The notes under the pieces: model-generated
Seen by the model: only the letters and a program-made list of their open reading frames with translations
What the model was told of the DNA's origin: nothing
Database searches by the model: none
Assembly (NCBI GenBank): GCA_963665575.2
Contig: CAXXDW010000005.1
Span: 456,382 to 520,381 of the forward strand
Reading direction: 5' to 3'
DNA length: 64,000 nucleotides
Origin: Rariloculus sp963665575
GTDB taxonomy: Bacteria; Pseudomonadota; Gammaproteobacteria; Steroidobacterales; Rariloculaceae
Program-made: the position numbers and the translations under genes
In this document: positions 8,574-16,336 of the stretch, in pieces
Position numbering within the stretch: the stretch's first letter is position 1
Layout of the letters: each line of letters opens with the position of its first letter

Positions 8574-8615
8574 CGGGAACCGGAACGCACGATCAGACCC
8601 TCGTTCCGGTTCCCG
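8574..8615. terminator. 14-bp perfect inverted repeat (possible terminator or regulatory hairpin)
   Basis: CGGGAACCGGAACG at 8574-8587 is exactly complementary to CGTTCCGGTTCCCG at 8602-8615 around a 14-base loop. No long T run follows, so it may act with Rho or as an mRNA-stabilising element rather than a simple intrinsic terminator. A near copy of the same hairpin follows the next small gene (9031-9069), so gene and hairpin seem to have been duplicated together. Confidence 0.6.
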
Positions 8616-8714
8616 CTCTTCTCTGCACGCAAGCCCTGATGCTGTAAGGCAGCGCCCGGAAGACCATTGCACGGCAGTACGGGCCGAAGTCGTTCCTGAG
8701 GAAACCGGAGTAGT

Positions 8715-8978
8715 ATGTGTACAAGCGACCTCGTACCAGGGGCCGCTCCAGACCCTCCACCAGCCCTGTTTGAACGCATGGACGAACGCTTCGTGAACAA
8801 GGTACGCAGCAAGTGGTTTCTCCCGGCATGCATGGCCGTGGGTTTCACAGTGGCCGCAGTTTGGTTATCGAACGAATTGTCATTGGCAGAAACTGTCGTG
8901 TTGGCCGTCGTGGTCGGGCTGCTCGTTGGGTTTCTGGCGCGCGCACTCGTCTCGCGAAAACGTTCGGGAGACCGGTAG
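8715..8978 (+). CDS. Small two-helix membrane protein, candidate immunity protein (pair 1, copy 2)
   Basis: An 87-residue protein homologous to the product of 8311-8520 over its last 65 residues: 'KWFLPACMAVGFTVAAVW' corresponds to 'KWFYLVCFSVGLAVAAIS', and both continue with an E-T-V-x-L-A second helix and an Arg-rich tail. A proline-rich N-terminal stretch of about 20 residues is extra. I keep the ATG at 8715 because GGAG lies five bases upstream; an internal ATG at 8778 would give a protein closer in size to the paralogue but has a poor ribosome site. Position between precursor peptide and exporter suggests immunity or an export accessory role. No named family is recognised. Confidence 0.65.
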   Translation: MCTSDLVPGAAPDPPPALFERMDERFVNKVRSKWFLPACMAVGFTVAAVWLSNELSLAETVVLAVVVGLLVGFLARALVSRKRSGDR

Positions 8979-9030
8979 CGGACAGCCAGCACGTCCATTG
9001 GCCGTCCGGCTATCACCGGCAAGCCATTTC

Positions 9031-9069
9031 GGAACCGGAACGCTGGATGTCCATGCCGCTCCGGTTCCC
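9031..9069. terminator. Inverted repeat similar to the one at 8574
   Basis: GGAACCGGAACG at 9031-9042 pairs with CGCTCCGGTTCC at 9058-9069 with one A-C mismatch. Eleven of twelve positions pair around a 15-base loop. The arms are nearly the same sequence as the hairpin after the paralogous small gene upstream. It may end transcription before the exporter gene or stabilise the upstream message. Confidence 0.5.
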
Positions 9070-9166
9070 GCTTACCGACTAGGTCAGTCAGTACTGGGAT
9101 TTCCCGCGGATACGAATGAATTCGTATTCGTGAACGCCGGTTTTGCCGCATGGATGCGACGATCGA

Positions 9167-11362
9167 ATGGTTATCGACCAGCTTCGCCTCGGCCTGAGAA
9201 CACGCCTCGGCGTCGAACTGCAGACGGAGGCTGCCGAGTGCGCGCTCGCCTGCCTGTCGATGATCGCCAATTATCATGGCTATCGCACCGATCTTGCATC
9301 GCTGCGGCGGCGCTTCCCGGTGTCCCTAAAGGGTGCGAGACTCAACGGGATCGTCGATGTTGCCGGCCGTCTGGGTCTCGCTACGCGGCCGCTGCGGCTT
9401 GAACTCGAAGATCTCGACAAGCTCAGGTGCCCGTGCATTCTGCATTGGGAGTTCAATCACTTTGTCGTACTGAAGTCGGTACGCGGCAACGGCGTCGAGA
9501 TCCACGACCCGGCAGCCGGATACCGCAGGCTTTCCTACGACGAAGCGTCTCCGGCATTCACCGGTGTAGCCCTCGAGCTCTGGCCGAATCATGATTTCGA
9601 GCCGCGCAGCGACCGGTCCGATGTAAGGCTGCGCGACCTCATGGGCCGTGTGACAGGCCTCTTTCGCTCGCTCGGCCAGATTCTGCTGCTTGCGCTTGCG
9701 CTTGAGATTTTCGCGATCGCAAGCCCGCTGTTTTTGCAGTGGGTCATCGACCATGTGCTCGTGTCGTTCAACGGCGATCTTCTGACGATGCTGGCGGTCG
9801 GTTTTCTGCTGCTGGCTGTCTTGCAGCAGTCGATCACGGGGCTTCGCTCCTGGGTCATCATGTACTTCAGTACAAATCTCAGCATCCAGTGGCAGGCAAA
9901 TGTTTTCACGCACCTGTTGAGATTGCCGCTGTCCTACTTCGAAAAGCGCCACCTGGGCGATACCGTGTCGAGGTTTCGTTCGATCGACGTCATCCAGCGC
10001 ACCTTGACCACGACGTTCATCGAAGCGATTGCCGACGGCGCGGTCACGGTGATCACCCTGGTCGTGATTTTCCTGTACAGCCCCCTGTTGTCGTGGATCT
10101 GCGTTGGCGCGTTGACGATTTACGCCTTGATCCGCTGGGCATGGTTTGCGCCGCTGCGCCACGCCACCGAGCAGAACATCGTGCACGCGGCCCGGCAGGA
10201 AAGTCACTTCCTGGAAACGGTGCGAGGCGTCAAGGCCATCAAGCTCTATCGGCGCCGCGCGGAACGCCGCACGAGCTGGCTTGCCTTGCTCGTCAACCAG
10301 ATCAACGCGGGTCTTCGCACGCAGAAGCTGCAGATCTTCTACCGGCTTGCCGAGGGGCTACTGTTCGGTGTCGAGAATGTCGTCGTCATCTGGCTGGGCG
10401 CGACACTGGTGCTCGGCGGACAGTTGACGGCAGGCATGCTGATTGCGTTTCTCGCCTACAAGCGGCAGTTCGCGACACGGGTCGCCGCACTTATAGACAA
10501 GTATTGTGAACTCCGGATGCTGGGCTTGCAGGGCGAACGTCTGGCGGACATTGTCATGACGGAGCCGGAAGACATCGACGAGACTGAACGCCTGGCTTTG
10601 TCGGACGAGACGGAGGTCGAGCCGACGATAGAGCTGCGCGGCTTGCGTTTTCGTTATGCCGAGCACGAACCCTGGGTTCTGGATGGCATCGACCTCAGGA
10701 TCGAGGCGGGCGAGTCGGTTGCGATCGTCGGTTCCTCGGGCTGCGGCAAGACGACGCTCATGCACCTGGTGCTCGGGATTCTCAGTCCAACTGAGGGCGA
10801 CATCCTTATCGACGGCCGGGAGCTGAGGCAGTCGGATGCCGACGGCGTCCGGGCCTGGATCGGAAGCGTGACCCAGGACGATACGCTCTTCGACGGCACG
10901 ATCGCCGACAACATCAGCTTTTTCAGCGAACGCCGCGACCAGGCGCGAGTTGAAGAGTGTGCGCGCATGGCGGCAATTCACGAGGAGATCATCCGCATGC
11001 CGATGGCCTACAATACCTTTGTCGGCTACATGGGTTCGGCGCTGTCAGGCGGGCAGACGCAACGCATCCTGCTGGCTCGCGCACTGTATCCGCACCCGAG
11101 AATACTGCTGCTCGACGAGGCCACTGCCCACCTCGACCTCGAACGCGAGCGCCAGGTCAACTCCGCCATACGAAGCCTCAACGTCACGCGGGTGATCATC
11201 GCCCATCGCCCGCAGACGGTCGCGCAGGCGGATCGCGTCGTAACCATCGAGGGCGGCAAGCTCACCGGCATCACACAAGTCACGGCTCAGCGATCGGAGC
11301 GGCCGAGCGGGGATCGCTTTGGAGAGTTGCCAATGCCCGCAGTACCGGCTCCGATAGTCTGA
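9167..11362 (+). CDS. Peptidase-containing ABC exporter (C39 domain, bacteriocin/CvaB type)
   Basis: A 731-residue protein with all three parts of a peptidase-containing ATP-binding transporter. Residues 15-135 are a C39 cysteine peptidase: catalytic Cys25 in 'QTEAAECALACLSM', His98 in 'FNHFVVL' and Asp114 in 'IHDPAAG'. A six-helix ABC membrane domain follows (about 160-450). The nucleotide-binding domain has Walker A 'GSSGCGKTT' (522-530), signature 'LSGGQ' (626-630) and Walker B 'ILLLDEATAHLD' (from 646). It should cut the leader of the peptide at 7964 and export the core with the adaptor at 4950 and a TolC-like protein encoded elsewhere. ATG 9167 is preferred; a TTG at 9143 is also in frame. 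Confidence 0.95.
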   Translation: MVIDQLRLGLRTRLGVELQTEAAECALACLSMIANYHGYRTDLASLRRRFPVSLKGARLNGIVDVAGRLGLATRPLRLELEDLDKLRCPCILHWEFNHFVVLKSVRGNGVEIHDPAAGYRRLSYDEASPAFTGVALELWPNHDFEPRSDRSDVRLRDLMGRVTGLFRSLGQILLLALALEIFAIASPLFLQWVIDHVLVSFNGDLLTMLAVGFLLLAVLQQSITGLRSWVIMYFSTNLSIQWQANVFTHLLRLPLSYFEKRHLGDTVSRFRSIDVIQRTLTTTFIEAIADGAVTVITLVVIFLYSPLLSWICVGALTIYALIRWAWFAPLRHATEQNIVHAARQESHFLETVRGVKAIKLYRRRAERRTSWLALLVNQINAGLRTQKLQIFYRLAEGLLFGVENVVVIWLGATLVLGGQLTAGMLIAFLAYKRQFATRVAALIDKYCELRMLGLQGERLADIVMTEPEDIDETERLALSDETEVEPTIELRGLRFRYAEHEPWVLDGIDLRIEAGESVAIVGSSGCGKTTLMHLVLGILSPTEGDILIDGRELRQSDADGVRAWIGSVTQDDTLFDGTIADNISFFSERRDQARVEECARMAAIHEEIIRMPMAYNTFVGYMGSALSGGQTQRILLARALYPHPRILLLDEATAHLDLERERQVNSAIRSLNVTRVIIAHRPQTVAQADRVVTIEGGKLTGITQVTAQRSERPSGDRFGELPMPAVPAPIV

Positions 11363-11380
11363 CGACACGAGGGAAGAGAG

Positions 11381-11629
11381 ATGTCAGGACCAACCGCCAG
11401 GAATGTCGACGAGTGTATCGAGCGTGCGGCGCCAGCAACGTCCGGGTTTCGGGACCAACAGGCCGGAACTTGCGATGCCGCAAAGGAAGCGGCTGGCGAA
11501 GCGGCTGGCGAAGCGGTTCGCGAACGGGTTGGCGAACGGGTTGGCGAAGCGGTTGGCGAGGCCGATCTCGATGCACTAATCGGGTCCGATAGACGGGAAC
11601 TGCGCAAGCTGTTTTCGATCGGTTGTTGA
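11381..11629 (+). CDS. Small protein with Glu/Gly/Arg/Ala tetrapeptide repeats, unknown function
   Basis: An 82-residue protein starting at ATG 11381, preceded by GGGAAGAGAG and only 18 bases after the exporter stop, so very likely translated in the same operon. The centre consists of a four-residue repeat of the form A-(A/V)-(G/R)-E and R-V-G-E (about residues 37-61), which would form a charged amphipathic helix. The ends are non-repetitive; it closes in 'LFSIGC' with a terminal Cys, as does the precursor peptide at 7964. No leader motif or transmembrane segment is visible. I do not recognise a family. It could be a regulator, a chaperone-like accessory or an orphan. Confidence 0.55.
   Translation: MSGPTARNVDECIERAAPATSGFRDQQAGTCDAAKEAAGEAAGEAVRERVGERVGEAVGEADLDALIGSDRRELRKLFSIGC
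11489..11560 (+). repeat. Tandem 12-bp repeat, six units, inside the small gene at 11381
   Basis: Six consecutive 12-base units of the type GCGGCTGGCGAA / CGGGTTGGCGAA run from 11489 to 11560 with one to three changes between units. Because 12 is a multiple of three, copy-number change would lengthen or shorten the protein by four residues without shifting the frame. Confidence 0.85.
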
Positions 11630-11682
11630 GTGCAAGGCATATGCAGGCAGGCGCCTTGAAATCGCCTTGCGGAGTCGGAGTC

Positions 11683-11952
11683 ATGCAAGCGTTGCCCGAG
11701 CTCGAAGAAATTGTTCACCAAATCGTCGTGGCCGCTGCCGGCGTGGATGCGTCATCCATCGATTCCTCGACGAGCATGGCGTCGCTCGATCTCGATTCCC
11801 TGAGCATCGTCTCGATCGTCGCGCAATGCTGCGCGCGTTTCGAGATCGAGATGGCGACGGACGATATCCTCGAACTGTATGCCGCAGAAAACGTTGGTGA
11901 GTTCATCACGGCCGTCAGGTTTAATGTCGAGCGCTACCTTGCATGCGGGTAG
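11683..11952 (+). CDS. Stand-alone acyl carrier protein
   Basis: An 89-residue acidic helical protein with the carrier-protein signature 'LDLDSLSIV'; Ser39 is the expected 4'-phosphopantetheine attachment site. Flanking helices ('PELEEIVHQIVV' and 'CARFEIEMATDDILELY') match the ACP fold. It carries a thioester-linked acyl or aminoacyl group. GGAG sits shortly before ATG 11683; an in-frame ATG at 11641 would add 14 residues outside the fold. It lies on the same strand as the exporter operon, 53 bases after the repeat protein, and not next to fatty-acid synthesis genes. With the ligase at 1593 and the two Cys-type beta-lactamase-fold proteins it suggests an acyl-transfer pathway acting on the peptide. 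Confidence 0.85.
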   Translation: MQALPELEEIVHQIVVAAAGVDASSIDSSTSMASLDLDSLSIVSIVAQCCARFEIEMATDDILELYAAENVGEFITAVRFNVERYLACG

Positions 11953-11982
11953 CTGCGAATCACTTTCTCAACGGAGGAGACA

Positions 11983-12189
11983 ATGAGCGATAGTCAGTCG
12001 AGACTCACGATGTGGTTGTCGGACTTGCCCACGGTTGGCTTGCTGGCGATCGCGATTGGCGTGATCGTCGGCATCGTTGGCGGCTGGCTCGGGCTCGGAG
12101 GGTTGCCCGTCTCGCTGGTTTGCGGTGGCGTCACCGGTCTTGTTGCCGTTACCGTTCTCAACCGTCGGCGGAGTCGCGACAGGAGATGA
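11983..12189 (+). CDS. Small two-helix membrane protein (pair 2, copy 1), candidate immunity protein
   Basis: A 68-residue protein with a short polar start, two Gly/Val/Leu-rich transmembrane segments (about 17-38 and 41-60) and a basic C-terminus 'NRRRSRDRR'. It is homologous along its length to the 68-residue product of 13577-13783: both share L-L-x-I-x-x-G-V-x-x-G-x-V-G-x-W-L-x-L-G and N-R-x-R-x-R. A near-ideal ribosome site (GGAGGAGA) precedes ATG 11983. It is 30 bases after the ACP gene, so it belongs to the exporter operon. No family name is recognised; immunity is inferred from context. Confidence 0.65.
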   Translation: MSDSQSRLTMWLSDLPTVGLLAIAIGVIVGIVGGWLGLGGLPVSLVCGGVTGLVAVTVLNRRRSRDRR

Positions 12190-12311
12190 CGGATTGGTGC
12201 CGAGCGCAGCGGAGACGCCCGCGGACTCCGTGCGGTTGTCGGGACGTCGAACGTTCGCTGCCGACCGGCCTCAGGCGCGCATTCCGGCAGCGCATGGCCA
12301 GGACCGATTCA

Positions 12312-13031
12312 TCACTCCGCCCCCGGAAACCCTCCCGGCCACTCGATGACCTCGCAGGTATACACGTCCCACTGGTAGTCGTCGGTCAGCCGTCTGTGGC
12401 TCACGCTGCGAACGAGAGGCACCCGCAGAAACTCCGGATCCTCGAGAACCGTGACGAGCGACAGGTACTCGCCCGTGCGCATGAAGTACTCGGTCATGAC
12501 GGCGTCGGCGCTGTGAGGCACGCCGTTGCGGCGGATGTAGCGCGGCCTCATGTGGGTCGTGGTGACGACTAGCATGTCGCCTTCGAAATGGCCGACAGAG
12601 TGCCCTTGCCAGGTCAGCTCTCCCCCGGGCCATGGGCGCCCATCGAGATAGATCCTGCGTTCCTGGGCCTCGAGCTCGATGCGGATCAGTATCGTGTCGT
12701 CGTCCTCGTAGAGGATTTCCTTGGCCAATGGCCCGCGCATGATGTAGGCCGCGCCGTGCGGCAGGCACTGGTTTTCGGGCAGGTAGTAGTCGTCGGGATC
12801 ATAGGTGTCGGCGATTGCGATGGCCGCCTCGGTCAGCGGCAGGCCCTCGTAGTCGCCCTTCACCGGGCCCAGCAGACGGTAGCCGAAATCTTCATGCAGC
12901 AGGCCCTCCCAGAGGCCGAGGATGCTCGTGTCCGCGGTTTCGCCCTGGCCGTAGGCCAAGTGCGAAGCGGCGAGTGCCGCGAGCGAAATCAGAGCTGTCA
13001 CGGTCGGTGCTGTTCTTGATGGTCGGTTCAT
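12312..13031 (-). CDS. Secreted protein of the 'EGDTLVVDT' companion family
   Basis: A 239-residue protein with a signal peptide ending near 'HLAYGQG'. It belongs to a family recurring seven times in this window, recognised by R-x-I-Y-x-D-G-R-x-x-P, then W-x-G-H-S-x-G-x-x-E-G-D-x-L-V-V. Here these read 'RRIYLDGRPWPG' and 'GHSVGHFEGDMLVVTT'. Members are periplasmic or secreted and are usually next to DUF6152 genes, as here: the DUF6152 gene at 13057-13458 lies directly upstream with 26 bases between. The molecular function of the family is not known to me. The pair interrupts the bacteriocin region on the opposite strand, and is flanked on both sides by the pair-2 small membrane genes. Confidence 0.75.
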   Translation of the reverse strand: MNRPSRTAPTVTALISLAALAASHLAYGQGETADTSILGLWEGLLHEDFGYRLLGPVKGDYEGLPLTEAAIAIADTYDPDDYYLPENQCLPHGAAYIMRGPLAKEILYEDDDTILIRIELEAQERRIYLDGRPWPGGELTWQGHSVGHFEGDMLVVTTTHMRPRYIRRNGVPHSADAVMTEYFMRTGEYLSLVTVLEDPEFLRVPLVRSVSHRRLTDDYQWDVYTCEVIEWPGGFPGAE

Positions 13032-13056
13032 TGCGTCACGTCCCGGATGTTCAGGT

Positions 13057-13458
13057 TCATGGCGAGGCAGCGGCGGAGCGCGGGTCCATCCCGTAGACCC
13101 AGTCGTCCGCCGGACGATATGCGCCTTCGAACGTGAGGATGCGCTTGCCTTCGCGGGCCGGGCTGCCGACGACCATGATGTGTTGACCGGGTTCGATAGA
13201 CTCCTCGGTGTAACCGCCCTTCGTCATCGCGATTGTCGGCGCCATCTCGGCGGCCCAGGTCACGACGCTGCCGTCCTCCTGCTCGACCTCGACGAACAGG
13301 AAGGGGTGCGGGTTGCGCCAGAAAAGCTGTGTGGCCACGCCCTCGATCACGATCAACTGATCGACGTGATAGGCGGCGGGTCGGGAGTGGTGCGCGAAGG
13401 CGCTTGCCGCCAGGGCGATGATCCCCGCCGCGCAGAGACACGAAAGTGTTGTCTTCAT
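13057..13458 (-). CDS. DUF6152 family secreted protein
   Basis: A 133-residue protein with a signal peptide cut before 'HHSRPAAYH'. The family pattern is visible: mature N-terminal His-His-Ser, 'IEGVATQLFWRNPHPF' (G-x-V-x-x-x-x-W-x-N-P-H), a central 'VTWAAE', and G-x-x-I-x-x-V-G. The paired His residues after the signal cleavage site suggest metal binding, but this is inference. ATG 13458 is preceded by AGGAGA; a longer open frame upstream has no signal peptide. It is the first gene of a two-gene unit with 12312-13031. Confidence 0.85.
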   Translation of the reverse strand: MKTTLSCLCAAGIIALAASAFAHHSRPAAYHVDQLIVIEGVATQLFWRNPHPFLFVEVEQEDGSVVTWAAEMAPTIAMTKGGYTEESIEPGQHIMVVGSPAREGKRILTFEGAYRPADDWVYGMDPRSAAASP

Positions 13459-13576
13459 GGACGATCTCCTGCTTGCGTTGAATTTATCACGTTGACCGCT
13501 TACCGGGCATTCCGGGTCGTTGTTGCGTGGGACTATACTTACCGGGAGACACGGGACAGGCAACTTGGTGCGCGAA

Positions 13577-13783
13577 ATGGCCGCTAACGAATCAGGTCAG
13601 GGATCGTGGTCAACTTTGCTTCTGAAGATCACGTTATTGGGGATCGTCGTTGGCGTGGTCTTCGGAGCAGTCGGTGCGTGGCTCGACCTCGGGCCGCTTG
13701 CAGTCGGGCTTCTTGCGGGTTGTTGCATCGGAGTTCTCGCCGGCATCATGGCAAACCGGCAACGCAATCGCAGCGTGGAGTGA
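13577..13783 (+). CDS. Small two-helix membrane protein (pair 2, copy 2)
   Basis: A 68-residue protein, the same length as its paralogue at 11983-12189, with matching transmembrane segments ('LLGIVVGVVFGAVGAWL' and 'AVGLLAGCCIGVLAGIM') and a basic tail 'NRQRNRSVE'. I chose ATG 13577 because the length then equals that of the paralogue; a GTG at 13568 with AGG nine bases upstream is an alternative. It lies beyond the two-gene DUF insertion, so it may be a displaced member of the bacteriocin island. Function unknown; immunity-type role inferred. Confidence 0.6.
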   Translation: MAANESGQGSWSTLLLKITLLGIVVGVVFGAVGAWLDLGPLAVGLLAGCCIGVLAGIMANRQRNRSVE

Positions 13784-13870
13784 CTGCGCGCGAGGCAGCG
13801 GGTCGCACGCGGCCTGGTAGAGCGATCCTCACCCCGCGCCCGGCGTTCCGGCTTTCTCTGCCGTTGTTCG

Positions 13871-13876
13871 TATAAT
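13871..13876 (+). promoter_or_regulatory. Probable -10 box (TATAAT) for the gene at 13989
   Basis: A perfect TATAAT lies 113 bases before the start codon of the c-haem/propeller gene. The upstream region at usual spacing (CCGGCT/TTCCGG around 13846-13853) is a poor -35 match, so strength is uncertain. The rest of the 205-base gap (13784-13988) shows nothing else clear. Confidence 0.4.
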
Positions 13877-13988
13877 CCTGTCCCCACGAGAGAAGAATCT
13901 CCGGGCACGGTCGCGGAAGGGTTTGCCGCCCGAACGCCGGCCGTGCAACCGGATCCATGCAATGAACCAGGTTCGAAGGGGAACTGTC

Positions 13989-16163
13989 ATGAGCGAGTCA
14001 TTTCGCGCACGCGGACGAAATCTTGCTGTCCGGATCGGGGCCATCGCTGCGGTGGCAGCCGCGCTGGCCATCGGCGCGACGGCGTCGGCGCAGCGGCAGC
14101 TCGATCTGCCCGAGGGCTACATCACGGGCGTCGTCGAGAGCGCCAACGGGCCCGAAGCCGGCGTCTGGGTGATTGCCGAAACGGCTGACCTCAAGACGCC
14201 GTTCACGAAGATCGTCGTGACCGACGACGACGGCCAATATGTGCTGCCGGAGTTGCCCGAAGCCACCTACAACGTCTGGGTGCGCGGCTACGGGCTTGTT
14301 GATTCCGAACCCGTCGAGGGGCGGCCCGGCGATCGCGGGCTCGCGCTCGAAGCGATTGTGGCCGAGACGCGCCAGGAGGCGGCGCGCGTCTATCCCGCCA
14401 ACCACTGGTACTCAATGTTCGAGCCGCCCGCGGAAAGCGACTTCCCGGGCACGGGTCCCGACGGCAACGGCATCTCGCCGCAGATGCTCACGCAGAAGCA
14501 GTGGCTGAACAACCAGAAAAGCTCCTGCAATTTCTGCCACCAGATCGGCAACGAAATCACGCGCACGCTCGACCACATGGACCACCTGGGCTTCGAGTCG
14601 GCCGAGGAGGCCTGGGGCTATCGCACGCAGATCGGCGTGCGCGGCACGTCGATGGCGGGTGCCTTCAGCGCGTTCGGACGCGAGGCCGCCATGCAGAGGT
14701 TCGCCGACTGGACGAACCGCATCGAGGCCGGCGAGGTGCCGGACGAGCCCGAGCGGCCCGAGGGCATCGAGCGCAACGTCGTCGTGACGCTCTGGGACTG
14801 GGGTGTCGAAGACTCCTTCATGCACGACGAGATCACGACTGACAAGAACGATCCGACCGTCAACGCCTATGGTCCGGTGTACGCGGTGTCGTCCGGCCAC
14901 GGCAAGCTGACCGTGCTCGATCCGATCGACAACGACACCTACGAACTCATCGTCCCGACGCGCGAGGATCCCCGCGAGGTCAACACGCGCTTCCCGCCGC
15001 CGGCCGTGCCTTCGAACTTCTGGGGCGACACGCACCTGTGGGGGCCGGAGCATCCGTCCGATCCGCACAACCCGATGCTCGACCGCAAGGGTCGCGTGTG
15101 GATGACGTCGAAGATCCGCAACGACCAGCCCGTCTGGTGCATGGAAGGGTCGGACAACGAGTACGCTCAGTACTACCCGCTGAACAGAAGCTTCCGCCAA
15201 GCGTCCTATTACGACCCGGAAACCGAAGAGTTCGTGCTCATCGATACCTGCTTCTCGACGCATCACCTGCAGTTCGACAACGATCCCGACCAGACCCTCT
15301 ACTTCAACGAACTGCTCGGGCCGATCGTCGGCTGGATCAACACGCGTGAATTCGACCGTACGGGCGACGAGCAGGCGACGCAGGGCTGGTGCCCGCAGAT
15401 TCTCGACACCAACGGCGACGGGCAGATCACGCGGCCGTGGAACGAATGGCAGGGCGAGTTCGATCCGACCCTCGACTCCGAAGTGAGCTACAACCTGTAT
15501 TCGGTCATCCCGAGCCCCGTCGACAGCGCCGTCTGGGGCGCCTCGGAGAGCTATCCCGGCCACATCGTGCGCGTCGATCCCGGCACGAATCCGCCTGAGA
15601 CCTGCATGGCCGAGTTCTACCAGGTGCCGGACCCCGGCTTCGATCCGCGCGGAATCGATATCGACAGCAACGGCATCGTCTGGGCCGCATTGGCAGGCAG
15701 CAGCCACTTCGCGCGTTTCGACCGCAGCCAGTGCGAGGTGCTGAACGGTCCGGAGATGATCACGGGCACGCACTGCGAGGAAGGCTGGACGCTCTTCCGT
15801 ACCGACGGTCCGACGTTCCAGGGCACCGACGTGCCGACCGACTTTCACTATTTCGGCTGGGTCGATCAGCACAACATATCGGGTCTCGGCCAGGACACGC
15901 CGATCGCGACGGGTTCGAATTCCGATGCCTTGCTTGCGCTCGATCCGGAGACCGGAGAATGGACGACGCTGCGCGTGCCGTACCCGCTGGGCTTTTTCCA
16001 TCGCGGGCTCGACGGCCGCATCGATGACCCGAGTGCCGGCTGGAAGGGACGCGGTCTGTGGGCGAACTACGGCACGCACCTGATCTGGCACACCGAAGGC
16101 GGGCTGGGCACGCTCGGCAAGGCCGTCAAGTTCCAGATCAGGCCTGATCCGCTGGCTTTCTAG
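13989..16163 (+). CDS. Secreted c-type haem protein with carboxypeptidase-regulatory-like and streptogramin-lyase-like propeller domains
   Basis: A 724-residue exported protein: signal peptide ('AVAAALAIGATASA', cleaved near residue 36), then a beta-sandwich carboxypeptidase-regulatory-like domain (about 40-110; 'GVVESANGPEAGVWVIAET', 'DDDGQYVLPELP'). A haem-c attachment site 'CNFCHQIG' follows (Cys180, Cys183, His184), and then a long repeat-rich region consistent with a Vgb-type beta-propeller ('DRKGRVWMTSKIR', 'IDSNGIVWAALAG'). It is probably a periplasmic redox enzyme or electron carrier. AAGGGG nine bases before ATG 13989 fixes the start; an upstream ATG at 13962 is less likely. A hairpin terminator follows at 16226. 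The substrate is not identifiable. Confidence 0.8.
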   Translation: MSESFRARGRNLAVRIGAIAAVAAALAIGATASAQRQLDLPEGYITGVVESANGPEAGVWVIAETADLKTPFTKIVVTDDDGQYVLPELPEATYNVWVRGYGLVDSEPVEGRPGDRGLALEAIVAETRQEAARVYPANHWYSMFEPPAESDFPGTGPDGNGISPQMLTQKQWLNNQKSSCNFCHQIGNEITRTLDHMDHLGFESAEEAWGYRTQIGVRGTSMAGAFSAFGREAAMQRFADWTNRIEAGEVPDEPERPEGIERNVVVTLWDWGVEDSFMHDEITTDKNDPTVNAYGPVYAVSSGHGKLTVLDPIDNDTYELIVPTREDPREVNTRFPPPAVPSNFWGDTHLWGPEHPSDPHNPMLDRKGRVWMTSKIRNDQPVWCMEGSDNEYAQYYPLNRSFRQASYYDPETEEFVLIDTCFSTHHLQFDNDPDQTLYFNELLGPIVGWINTREFDRTGDEQATQGWCPQILDTNGDGQITRPWNEWQGEFDPTLDSEVSYNLYSVIPSPVDSAVWGASESYPGHIVRVDPGTNPPETCMAEFYQVPDPGFDPRGIDIDSNGIVWAALAGSSHFARFDRSQCEVLNGPEMITGTHCEEGWTLFRTDGPTFQGTDVPTDFHYFGWVDQHNISGLGQDTPIATGSNSDALLALDPETGEWTTLRVPYPLGFFHRGLDGRIDDPSAGWKGRGLWANYGTHLIWHTEGGLGTLGKAVKFQIRPDPLAF

Positions 16164-16225
16164 GGGAGAACAACGAGCCAATCGCTGACGGTCACTGGCT
16201 CGATTCCGATTTCAGCAGGCGACAC

Positions 16226-16252
16226 CCCCCGAAGACCTGGTTTCTTCGGGGG
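16226..16252 (+). terminator. Hairpin terminator between convergent genes
   Basis: CCCCCGAAG (16226-16234) and CTTCGGGGG (16244-16252) form a nine-pair stem with a nine-base loop, followed by CAACCTTTG. It lies between the stop codons of 13989-16163 (+) and the IclR gene (-) and could serve either. There is no strong T tract. Confidence 0.6.
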
Positions 16253-16336
16253 CAACCTTTGTTGCGCGAGGGCTGTGTCGTACCCGAACTTCCAAAATTC
16301 TGCGCGATCATCGCGGCGCCTGGCGAGCTTTCCGGG

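Noticed and set aside
11489..11560. Possible CRISPR-like array
   Set aside because: Units are 12 bp, contiguous, coding and without spacers.
14412..16181. 589-codon open frame on the minus strand
   Set aside because: Antisense to the c-haem/propeller gene in GC-rich DNA; Arg/Val/Ala-rich composition and no motif.
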